From Methylobacterium trifolii (GTDB taxonomy: Bacteria > Pseudomonadota > Alphaproteobacteria > Rhizobiales > Beijerinckiaceae), in contig NZ_BPRB01000209.1 of the NCBI RefSeq assembly GCF_022179685.1, forward strand, positions 1-33,256: a stretch of DNA of 33,256 nucleotides. The letters run 5' to 3'. Of this stretch, positions 25,503 to 33,256 are shown piece by piece. A model generated the notes under the pieces. That model saw only the letters and a list, made by a program, of their open reading frames with translations, made no database searches and was not told where the DNA came from. Position numbers and translations under genes: made by a program. Each line of letters begins with the position of its first letter. Within the stretch, counting starts at the first letter, position 1.

Positions 25503-25886
25503 TTAGCCCTCGCCTGCATCAGGGGCCCGTGCAGCGACGTAGACCAGCGCGCTGACCCCCGGGTCGACGCCCACCTCGGACACGATCGTCCCGGAGAAGG
25601 AGTGGCCGACCAGCACGGTCGGTCCCGCCTGCCGGGCCAACACGTGCTGCGTGGCGGCGACCGCTTCCTCGAAGGTCGTGAGCGGGCTCCGCACCGAGGT
25701 GGCGTCGAGGCCCGCCGCCTGCAGCTTCGGGATCACCTCCGACCAGCACGAGCCGTCAGCAAAGAGGCCATGAACGAGCACGACGTTGCGTGCCCGCGGT
25801 CGCTCTCGGGCCGATGCCGCTCCGGAAAGCGCGGCAGCGACCGCGCCGGCGACCAGCGTACGGTTCAGTGTTCTCCTGGTCGTCAT
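25503..25886 (-). pseudogene. Truncated Tat-exported alpha/beta hydrolase
   Basis: 127 residues starting MTTRRTLNRTLVAGAVAAAL, a twin-arginine-type signal ending near ASARER. The hydrolase fold begins normally: NVVLVHGLFADGSCW (oxyanion region), then the nucleophile elbow GHSFSG (about 94-99) with Ser as the nucleophile, then SALVYVAARAPDAGEG and a TAA. Family members run to about 240-270 residues and carry the acidic residue and His in the missing half. No in-frame or shifted continuation is recognisable in the next 220 bp, so the 3' part has been lost. It is probably inactive. It is the only gene between the DUF938 and HD genes, all on the minus strand. Confidence 0.7.
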
Positions 25887-26055
25887 GGCAGGCGTTTCGG
25901 TGCGAGAGGGCTTGAGGGCAGGATGTGCCGTCCTTGTCCGTCGTCGACGCGGCGAGGATACGTCGGATGCCCGTGGACGACCGGCCGTCGGCTCGCCCCG
26001 TCGGGCATGATTTCACCGCGGCAGGCCGTGCGCGCGATGCCGGACGGCGCATGCC

Positions 26056-26754
26056 TCACCCGGAGAGGAGGGCGGCTTTGTCTTGATGCCCGCATCTGCA
26101 GCCTGGCGCATGTGCGGTGCCGGGCCAGCGCGAGGCCCGGATCACGCTGCAGAAGTTCCCCCTGCGAAAGCCTGGCTCCTTGTCAGCGATCACGTCGGCC
26201 TTCACGTTGCCGAAAGTGGTGTTCGGCTTGTGCCGAATGCCGTCATAGAAGGCCTGGATGATATCCTCCTTGAAGTCCGGCGTGCGGGGGAAGGCGGAGA
26301 CGACCGCCTCGCGCTCGGCATCGGAATACTGGCCGTAGGTCAGGCCGAGCACGTCCATCTCGACGCCGGCCGTGACCAGCGCGACCACCGGATGCATGTG
26401 GACCGGGACGCCGGGCGTGGTGTGTAGGGCGATGGCGGTCCAGACGGTATAGACGTCCGCCTCCGGCACGCCGTGCGCCTTGAGGAAGTTGCGCGCCGCG
26501 TTGGCTCCGTCGACCTCGAAGCGCTCCTCGGCGCTGCTGTGTTCCGGCATCAACCCGACATCGTGGAACATGGCGCCGGCGTAGAGCAACTCCCGGTCGA
26601 AGTTCAGGCCGCCTTGGACGCCGGCGAGTGCGCCGAACTGATAGACCCGGCTCGAATGGTTGAAGAGTAGATCGGTCTCGGTGTCGCGCACGAACGCGGT
26701 GATCGCCCTTGCGAGGGCGCTGTCGGGGATTGCGGCTTCTGTCGAAATGCTCAT
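26056..26754 (-). CDS. HD-domain protein (cyanamide-hydratase-like)
   Basis: 232 residues starting MSISTEAAIPDSAL, with AAAGGAT upstream. The HD metal-binding set is visible: His33 in FNHSSRVYQFG, His64-Asp65 in AMFHDVGL, and later IALHTTPG and HMHP. Members of this branch hydrate cyanamide or hydrolyse small nucleotides or phosphates; the substrate here is not known. The family usually ends soon after FGNVKADVxAD and the NFCxxIR segment. Here about 20 further residues, Pro/Gly/Cys rich, follow, as if the native stop was lost. It is divergent from a GlxA-type regulator across a 21-bp dyad, a common pairing, so that regulator probably controls it. Confidence 0.82.
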   Translation of the reverse strand: MSISTEAAIPDSALARAITAFVRDTETDLLFNHSSRVYQFGALAGVQGGLNFDRELLYAGAMFHDVGLMPEHSSAEERFEVDGANAARNFLKAHGVPEADVYTVWTAIALHTTPGVPVHMHPVVALVTAGVEMDVLGLTYGQYSDAEREAVVSAFPRTPDFKEDIIQAFYDGIRHKPNTTFGNVKADVIADKEPGFRRGNFCSVIRASRWPGTAHAPGCRCGHQDKAALLSG

Positions 26755-26812
26755 GGCGGATATCCTTTGCGCTTGGGCATCCTATGAGCTACGAACATCG
26801 AGGCCTGTCAGC

Positions 26813-26833
26813 AATCGTCTTTTAACGACGATT
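26813..26833. promoter_or_regulatory. 21-bp dyad between the divergent HD and GlxA-type genes
   Basis: AATCGTC (26813-26819), spacer TTTTAAC, GACGATT (26827-26833): a perfect 7-bp inverted repeat in the 117-bp divergent promoter region. It is a natural candidate operator for the regulator encoded at 26872. Confidence 0.5.
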
Positions 26834-26871
26834 TCTGCCATCAGGCGTACACCATCAGCCACGGAGCCTGC

Positions 26872-27837
26872 ATGGCCCCCCGATCCGTCGGCGTCCTCGC
26901 CCTCCCCGGCGTGCAGCTTCTCGACGTGGCCGGACCGCTCGACGTCTTCGCGGAGGCGAACGCACAGAGTGGTCGGGACATCTACGCCCTCGCCGTCGTC
27001 GGAACGGAACCGGGCCACATCACCACGTCGTCCGGGCGTAGCTTGGTCGCGGATCTTATCGCGCCCGATGCAGCGCCGGCGGATTTCGACACCCTCCTCG
27101 TCGCCGGCGCTCCACGGATCCAGGAGTTGGAGGTTCGGCCCGAACTCCTGACATGGCTGAGCCGAGCGGCGACACGCTGCCGGCGCTACGGCTCGGTCTG
27201 CAGCGGAGCCTTCCTCCTCGGCCGGGCCGGCCTCCTGGACGGCCGCCGGGTCACGACGCACTGGGCCGTCGCGGAGGCCCTGGCGGAGCGATATCCCGAA
27301 GCTATCGTCGAACCGGACGCGATCTGCCTGTTCGACGGTCCGCTGCGGACCGCGGCGGGGGTCACGGCCGGGCTCGATCTCGCCCTTGCGATCGTGGAGG
27401 AGGACCTGGGGGCCGAGACCGCCCGCCGGGTCGCGGCCCAGCTCGTCATGTTCTTCAAGCGCGGCGGCGGCCAGATGCAGTTCAGCCGTCGCGGTGTCAG
27501 TGCCCCGGTCGGTCGGTCGGCCCTTCAGGAGGTCCAACGGTGGGTAGCCTCCCGTCCGGCGGAGGATCACGGCGTCGACCGCCTCGCTGAAAGGGCGGGG
27601 ATGAGCCCACGTCATTTCGCGCGTCTGTTCCGGACCGAGACGGGTCTGACGCCAGCCGCCTACGTCGAGAACGTGCGCATCGAGGCCGTCCGCCGCCTGC
27701 TCGAGATAGAGGACGCCGCGCTGAAACAGGTGGCTGGTGCCTGCGGCTTTCGTGACGCTGACACGCTTCGGCGCGCGTTCGTTCGTCGGGTCGGGACCAC
27801 TCCAGCCGAATACCGGCGCCGACATGGGCAGGCCTGA
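26872..27837 (+). CDS. GlxA-family AraC-type regulator with DJ-1/PfpI-like domain
   Basis: 321 residues starting MAPRSVGVLALPGVQLLD, with GGAG 7 nt upstream. N-terminal DJ-1/PfpI-like domain (about 5-170): the DVAGPLDVFAEAN opening, then Cys110 in GSVCSGAFLL at the nucleophile-elbow position, then THW. C-terminal AraC double helix-turn-helix (about 218-318): RLAERAGMSPRHFARLFR and VAGACGFRDADTLRRAFVRRVGTTPAEYRRR. These regulators sense small metabolites, the best-known member (GlxA) being linked to glyoxylate-type metabolism. The partner is most likely the divergent HD-domain gene. Downstream is the IS5-type element. Confidence 0.92.
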   Translation: MAPRSVGVLALPGVQLLDVAGPLDVFAEANAQSGRDIYALAVVGTEPGHITTSSGRSLVADLIAPDAAPADFDTLLVAGAPRIQELEVRPELLTWLSRAATRCRRYGSVCSGAFLLGRAGLLDGRRVTTHWAVAEALAERYPEAIVEPDAICLFDGPLRTAAGVTAGLDLALAIVEEDLGAETARRVAAQLVMFFKRGGGQMQFSRRGVSAPVGRSALQEVQRWVASRPAEDHGVDRLAERAGMSPRHFARLFRTETGLTPAAYVENVRIEAVRRLLEIEDAALKQVAGACGFRDADTLRRAFVRRVGTTPAEYRRRHGQA

Positions 27838-27975
27838 TACGCCCGGCGGCGTTCAACGGAGTCGCAAGCCGGCATCTGTAGCTGCCAATTCGCAAACCAT
27901 GCTCGATCCACCGCCGCGGCGGGAGAAACGTGCCGCGACCGGAAACGCGGAAAAATGGATGTCTGCTTCCGACTC

Positions 27976-27992
27976 GAGTGTTTTATGAACTT
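27976..27992. repeat. IS5-element left terminal inverted repeat
   Basis: GAGTGTTTTATGAACTT; the transposase stop codon (27983-27985) lies within it. Confidence 0.8.
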
Positions 27993-28801
27993 ATCATAAG
28001 TTTTTCGACTTGTCTGAGCATGAGGCAGACGAAGGCGACCATATGCGATCCTGCGCGTGTGGTCGCATAGCCTTCGTAATCCTTGACCAGGCGTCGGCAC
28101 CGTGTGGCCCAGGCGAACGAGCGCTCCATGCCCCAACGCCGAGGCAGCAGCACGAAACCGCGCTTGGCCTCGGGAGCCTTGACCACTTCCAGCGTGATCC
28201 CGGGGGCTTTTGCCGCCTCGGCCGCCCTGTCGCCGGTGTAGCCCTGGTCGACGAAGCCCGTCTCCACGCTGGCATCCGTCTCCGCCTGAACCTCGGCTGC
28301 CAATCGGCCCACTTCGCCGCGGTCGCCGGCATCGGCCGGCGTGACCTGCAGCGCCACCATGTGGCCGGACGTGTCCACGGCCAGATGCACCTTCGAACCC
28401 TTCTTGCGCGTGGCTCCGTCATAACCCGCCCGCTCGCCGCTCTCGGGCGACGAGCGTAGCGTTCGACTGTTCAGGATCACCGCCGACGGCTCCGGTTCCC
28501 GATCCCCCGCCATCCGCAGCGCCGCCCGCAGGTCCCCGGCCACCTCGGCAAAACACTCCGCCGCCAGCCAGCGCTGCGTCTGCTGGTAGGCCGCTGCCCA
28601 TGGCGGCAGGTCGTGCGGCATGAACCGCCAGGGTGCGCCCGTCTTCACGATGTAGCGCAGACCGTCGAACACCTCGCGCAGGTCGTGGTCTCGCTGGCCC
28701 GAACTCTCCCGAAGCAGCGCCAGGTACGGGGCCACCCGAGCCCACTCTTCAGCAGAGACGTCGGACGGATAGGCGGCGCGGTCGAGGCTCTTGGCAGCCA
28801 A
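27983..28801 (-). CDS. IS5-family transposase, first catalytic Asp replaced by Asn
   Basis: 272 residues, full length, opening from a TTG at 28801. The N-terminal DNA-binding region (SDVSAEEWARVAPYL) and GLRYIVKTGAPWRFMPHDLPPW are diagnostic of the IS5 group. The DDE nuclease core follows. The first acidic residue should be Asp in an LDSRTL motif, but here it is Asn111 (LNSRTL, codon AAC at 28469-28471). Asp185 (FVDQGYTG) and Glu226 (MERSFAW) are present. A single G-to-A change would explain this, and loss of the first Asp normally abolishes strand transfer. The codon is read from + strand GTT. It ends inside the left terminal repeat. Confidence 0.9.
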   Translation of the reverse strand: MAAKSLDRAAYPSDVSAEEWARVAPYLALLRESSGQRDHDLREVFDGLRYIVKTGAPWRFMPHDLPPWAAAYQQTQRWLAAECFAEVAGDLRAALRMAGDREPEPSAVILNSRTLRSSPESGERAGYDGATRKKGSKVHLAVDTSGHMVALQVTPADAGDRGEVGRLAAEVQAETDASVETGFVDQGYTGDRAAEAAKAPGITLEVVKAPEAKRGFVLLPRRWGMERSFAWATRCRRLVKDYEGYATTRAGSHMVAFVCLMLRQVEKLMISS

Positions 28802-28818
28802 GGCAAAATCCGCCCGGC

Positions 28819-28835
28819 AAGTTCATAACACGCTC
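28819..28835. repeat. IS5-element right terminal inverted repeat
   Basis: AAGTTCATAACACGCTC; its reverse complement matches the left end at 15 of 17 positions. Confidence 0.8.
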
Positions 28836-28904
28836 TAAGATCCGGAGGGCGGCAGGCTGGGGCCTCGAACGGCCCCGGCCCGTTTCCTGCCCGAAAGTAT
28901 CCGA

Positions 28905-29927
28905 TCAGAACTTGGCGATGACCGGCGCGACCGCGGCCACGGCTTTCGGGGGCGCTACCCAGAGAGGCGCCGAGATCGCGAGGTAGGTCGCGGTGCCCTC
29001 GAACCGGTTGGTGACGTCGAACTCGCGCAGCACCCGCACGTTCGTGGAGACCGGGATCTCACCGACCTTGAACGTGTAGCCGATCTGGCCGCCCAACGCC
29101 GTGACCCGTCCCTTGAAGGGACCGATCCTGTCGCCCCGGCCGCTATCCCCCGTGACCTGGTCGTAGAAGTACCCGACGATGCCGACCGAGAGCTGCTGGC
29201 TCAGGTACTTCGAGGCCGACCATTCGAGGTGGAACTCGGTGCCCGTGCGGTACTGGGTCGCCGGGTTGATCCAGTTGAAGGTGATGCCCGGCACCACCGA
29301 GAGCTCGTAGCCGAGGACCGGATCGAGGTAGGTGAGCGCCGCGCTGAGGTCGAGCGCCGGCCGGTTGAGCGAGATGTTGGACAACTGTCCGTTCTCGTAG
29401 GAGCCGGACGGGACGACGCCGAGGACCGTGGTGCTCCAGTGGACGTTGCCGGAATGCCAGCCCACGAACGAGGCGAGGTAGATGTCGCCGACGTTGAAGA
29501 TCGCGTCCCGTTCGCGACCGGAGACGAGGCGGTCGATCCGCGGCGACGAGAGGACGGCGCCGGCGCTGACGTTGGGCGTCCCGAACGGGATGGTGACCGA
29601 GAATCCGAGGTTGCCGCCGAAGATCTCGGCTGGCGTCACCCAGACCGGCGTCGCGAAGTTCGCGCTGACGTCGAGCTTCACGTTGGCCGCGACGACGCCG
29701 CCGCTCTGGAAGCTGCGGTTGCCGCCGAGGTTGCCTTGATAGAAGTAGGTCTCGTTCTCGAAGTAGAACCCCGGTGGCGGCGTTACGCCTGCCAGCGGGC
29801 CTCGGTTGCCCAGAAGGTAGACGCCTTGCGCACCTTCGGCCGCCTCGACCTTTCGGGGCGACGACAAACACGTCGCAGCAAGCACGGCGACGGCCAGAAC
29901 GCGTGTCGGACGGCTGAGGTCGAGCAT
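28905..29927 (-). CDS. Outer-membrane channel of the phenol meta-pathway (MetA/SphA-like) family
   Basis: 340 residues starting MLDLSRPTRVLAVAVLAA, with GGAGGG 5-6 nt upstream. The signal peptide ends near VEA before AEG. The rest is a beta-barrel pattern of alternating hydrophobic strands, from GVTPPPGFYFENETYFYQG through FHLEWSASKYLSQQLSVGIVGYFYDQVTG to the C-terminal Phe (PVIAKF), typical of outer-membrane proteins. It belongs to the COG4313-type family often annotated as phenol-degradation proteins or transporters, proposed to admit hydrophobic aromatics. The neighbouring sulfatase locus suggests uptake of sulfated or aromatic substrates; that is inference. An IS5 element lies just downstream. 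Confidence 0.82.
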   Translation of the reverse strand: MLDLSRPTRVLAVAVLAATCLSSPRKVEAAEGAQGVYLLGNRGPLAGVTPPPGFYFENETYFYQGNLGGNRSFQSGGVVAANVKLDVSANFATPVWVTPAEIFGGNLGFSVTIPFGTPNVSAGAVLSSPRIDRLVSGRERDAIFNVGDIYLASFVGWHSGNVHWSTTVLGVVPSGSYENGQLSNISLNRPALDLSAALTYLDPVLGYELSVVPGITFNWINPATQYRTGTEFHLEWSASKYLSQQLSVGIVGYFYDQVTGDSGRGDRIGPFKGRVTALGGQIGYTFKVGEIPVSTNVRVLREFDVTNRFEGTATYLAISAPLWVAPPKAVAAVAPVIAKF

Positions 29928-30009
29928 CACGCCCTCCGTTGAGGGCAGCCAAAGCTGCGCCCTCGAATGCAGTATGTTCATCCCAGGACTGGCGTATCAA
30001 TCCGCAATC

Positions 30010-30075
30010 CGAGAACGATAGACCAATAAACTATGATGTTACATAAATACAATCTAGGATGATTAGTCTATCAAG
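30010..30075. promoter_or_regulatory. AT-rich promoter region of the outer-membrane channel gene
   Basis: A strikingly AT-rich block of about 65 bp in a GC-rich genome. It contains GATAGAC (30017-30023) and GTCTATC (30066-30072), an inverted pair 42 nt apart, and on the minus strand TTGATA at its upstream end. Exact -35/-10 boxes could not be fixed. The 29928-30192 gap holds no gene. Confidence 0.4.
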
Positions 30076-30192
30076 GGCCGAAGACAGCCGCCGAGAATTT
30101 GATTGACGTAGTTTCTCCGGCGGATCGCCCTCGATCATCGCGACATCCGCCACGATTGATCGCCGCCGCACGACGTCCGGGGCCCCTCGACG

Positions 30193-30453
30193 TCAGCGGT
30201 GGTGATGACGGTGCATCGGCTGGACGTGGTGCCGGCCGGCGTGATGATGATGGTGCCGCATCAGGTGGTGCTGGTGCATATGGCCATGGCCCATCGCGTG
30301 ACCGTGTCGGTGCATCGGCAGCGCGCGAATGGCAATGACGTCTCCCGGCGCGGTCGCCATCACTGGCTGCCCCGGTGCTGCCGAGCAGGGGAGTGCCCCC
30401 GACATGGCTCCGAGCATCGCCATGCCGGCAATGCCGGCGCTGAACCTGTTCAT
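30193..30453 (-). CDS. Small exported histidine-rich protein, probable metal binder
   Basis: 86 residues with a strong AGGAGG site 8 nt before the ATG. Residues 1-25 are a signal peptide ending near CSA before AP. The C-terminal half carries 19 His in 39 residues, including a run of five, interspersed with Met and Arg. Such His-rich tails chelate Ni, Zn, Cu or Co in the periplasm. It lies 115 bp downstream of the sulfatase and may be co-transcribed with it. The formylglycine-generating enzyme needs copper and sulfatases need calcium, so a metal-supply or metal-buffering role is possible but not shown. No known family is recognised. Confidence 0.75.
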   Translation of the reverse strand: MNRFSAGIAGMAMLGAMSGALPCSAAPGQPVMATAPGDVIAIRALPMHRHGHAMGHGHMHQHHLMRHHHHHAGRHHVQPMHRHHHR

Positions 30454-30568
30454 GACGATTCCTCCTACATCGAACGTGGGCTCTCGCCGTCACGCATCGT
30501 TGGCGGGGTGCCGGCCGCGACGGGTCGTGGCCGGGTCTCTCAGGCGGCACGAAGCCCGGTTCGGGCCT

Positions 30569-32280
<1,712 letters not shown>

Positions 32281-32284
<4 letters not shown>

Positions 32285-33204
32285 GTCCGGTTTCCTTCTC
32301 TGGTGACGCATCGGAAGCCGACATGGCTCATCGACGTGTCGACGGGCTGCGCGTGCCGCGCCGCCGGCCGGTAGCGGCGGCAGTAGTTGGGCGCGCAGAG
32401 ATGCGATCCGCCCTTCACCACCTTGCGTGGGATCCGGGTGCGAGGCTGGCTCGCATCCAGGCTGTCCTCCTGCCGGCCTCCCCGCGGGTTCCGCGGGATG
32501 CAGCAGGATTTCTGCGCGGCGGCTCCGACGCCTGCGGCGAACCAGTCGGTGGTCCACTCCCAGACGTTGCCGATCATGTCGGACAGGCCGTAGCCGTTCG
32601 GCGGGTAGGCCCCGACCGGGGTCGTCCGCTTCCATGGCCCGGATTCGGTGTTCAGGTGGGGGAAGTCCCCCTGCCACGTGTTGGCCATGGCGCGCCCCTC
32701 AGGGGCCATCTCGTCGCCCCAGGCGAACTCCGCGCCGTCGAGGCCGCCACGGGCCGCGAACTCCCACTCGGCCTCGGTCGGGAGACCCTTGCCGGCCCAT
32801 TCGGCGTAGGCCTCCGCGTCGCGGAACGCGACATGGACGACGGGGTGGTCTCCGATGCCCTCGATCGAGCTGCCGGCTCCGTATGGGCGCCGCCAGTTCG
32901 CCCCGCGCAGGAACGTCCACCACCGACCGATGTCCCGCAGGTCGGGGGCCTCGCGCGGAGGCGTGAAGACCAGCGAACCGGCATAGAGCATGTGCGGCTG
33001 CGCGCCGGGGTAATCCCGCGGATCAGGCGGAATCTCGGCAACGGTGCGGTGGCCGGTGGCCGCCACGAACGCCGCGAATTGGGCGTTCGTCACCGGCGTG
33101 GCGTCGATCCTGAAATCGTCGAGCGCGACGCGGCGGGTCGGAGCCTCCTCCGGGTAATGGCGGTCCGATCCCATCCGGAACGTCGCGCCGGAGATGCTCC
33201 GCAT
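32281..33204 (-). CDS. Formylglycine-generating enzyme (SUMF1-like) for the sulfatase
   Basis: 307 residues starting MRSISGATFRMGSDRHYPEE, the usual start of this family, with no signal peptide, so cytoplasmic. The FGE-sulfatase domain covers the whole chain: PVTNAQFAAFVAATGH, LPTEAEWEFAARGG, and GNVWEWTTDWF. The catalytic cysteine pair Cys270 and Cys275 lies in GGSHLCAPNYCRRYRPAAR with the standard spacing, so this is an active-type aerobic, copper-dependent enzyme. It converts the sulfatase Cys to formylglycine before Tat export. A TGA stop lies in frame upstream, so the ATG at 33204 is the only good start, though it lacks a clear ribosome site. Its TGA overlaps the sulfatase ATG. Confidence 0.92.
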
Positions 33205-33208
33205 CCCA

Positions 33209-33256
33209 TCGTGGCCGTCGCGACCCCGAGCCCTTCAGGGGTCGCGACGGCCACGA
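33209..33256. promoter_or_regulatory. 19-bp perfect hairpin just upstream of the formylglycine-enzyme gene
   Basis: TCGTGGCCGTCGCGACCCC (33209-33227), a 10-nt loop, and its exact reverse complement (33238-33256). It ends 4 bp before the start codon, and the loop on the minus strand carries AAGGG. It may be a terminator for an upstream gene, or a leader hairpin of the sulfatase operon. The right arm reaches the window edge. Confidence 0.5.

Larger units (their letters stand above)
27976..28835 (-). mobile_element. IS5-family insertion sequence, about 860 bp, probably inactive
   Basis: One transposase gene fills the element, which is bounded by imperfect 17-bp terminal inverted repeats (27976-27992 and 28819-28835; 15 of 17 match). 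The flanks CTC (27973-27975) and TAA (28836-28838) do not give a matching target-site duplication. Combined with the missing catalytic Asp, this suggests an old insertion or a recombined one. It sits between the GlxA-type regulator and the outer-membrane channel gene. Confidence 0.85.

Noticed and set aside
22992..27894. Shared GCTGCCAATTC string near 22995 and 27884 as a possible lost insertion-sequence end
   Set aside because: Only 11 bp match and the flanks differ, so it is likely coincidence.

Overview
The window is about 33 kb of high-GC DNA with strong G/C bias at third codon positions. The gene content looks like a Hyphomicrobiales alphaproteobacterium, most probably Methylobacterium or Methylorubrum. 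Pointers are the HWE-type and PAS-rich cytoplasmic kinases, an NDUFAF5-like methyltransferase beside comF, zapE beside fpr, DUF779 near an ExaC-type aldehyde dehydrogenase, and many small secreted proteins. The genus is an inference; no rRNA or tRNA gene is present.

Layout. 1-8146 is mostly core-like: the tail of an OmpR-type response regulator, an ExaC/AcoD-type aldehyde dehydrogenase with a possible sigma-54 promoter and a clear terminator, a DUF779 protein, a coupled methyltransferase/DUF427 pair, comF, a GNAT acetyltransferase, zapE and ferredoxin-NADP reductase. 8729-15009 is a signalling block on the minus strand: a short coupled ORF, a PAS-rich hybrid histidine kinase, a palindromic repeat element that supplies the kinase's stop codon, then a GAF-PAS5-HWE kinase. 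15422-17798 holds a small secreted protein with an internal duplication, a LysR regulator, a second copy of the repeat, a single-domain globin and a fabF remnant. 17924-22966 is an RND efflux module (TetR, inner-membrane pump, lipoprotein adaptor). A shared sequence box lies at the same distance upstream of tetR and of the pump operon.

22967-33256 is more accessory and shows decay. It contains an ORF-poor stretch, a DUF938/SDR pair coupled through a TTG start, a truncated alpha/beta hydrolase, an HD-domain protein divergent from a GlxA-type regulator across a dyad, and an IS5-family element whose first catalytic Asp appears to be Asn. It ends with a sulfatase locus: a formylglycine-generating enzyme coupled to a Tat-exported arylsulfatase, followed by a histidine-rich exported protein and an outer-membrane channel of the phenol meta-pathway family.

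How the genes work together. The sulfatase locus is the most coherent functional unit: cytoplasmic cofactor formation, Tat export, a metal-binding periplasmic partner and an outer-membrane channel would together suit sulfate-ester scavenging. The RND module looks self-contained except that no TolC-type outer-membrane factor is present. Five gene pairs overlap by 4 bp (NTGA), so translational coupling is a recurrent theme. Nothing resembles a phage, CRISPR array or known defence island. The best candidates for undescribed biology are the covarying palindromic repeat and the small ORF that starts inside a hairpin and is coupled to the hybrid kinase.
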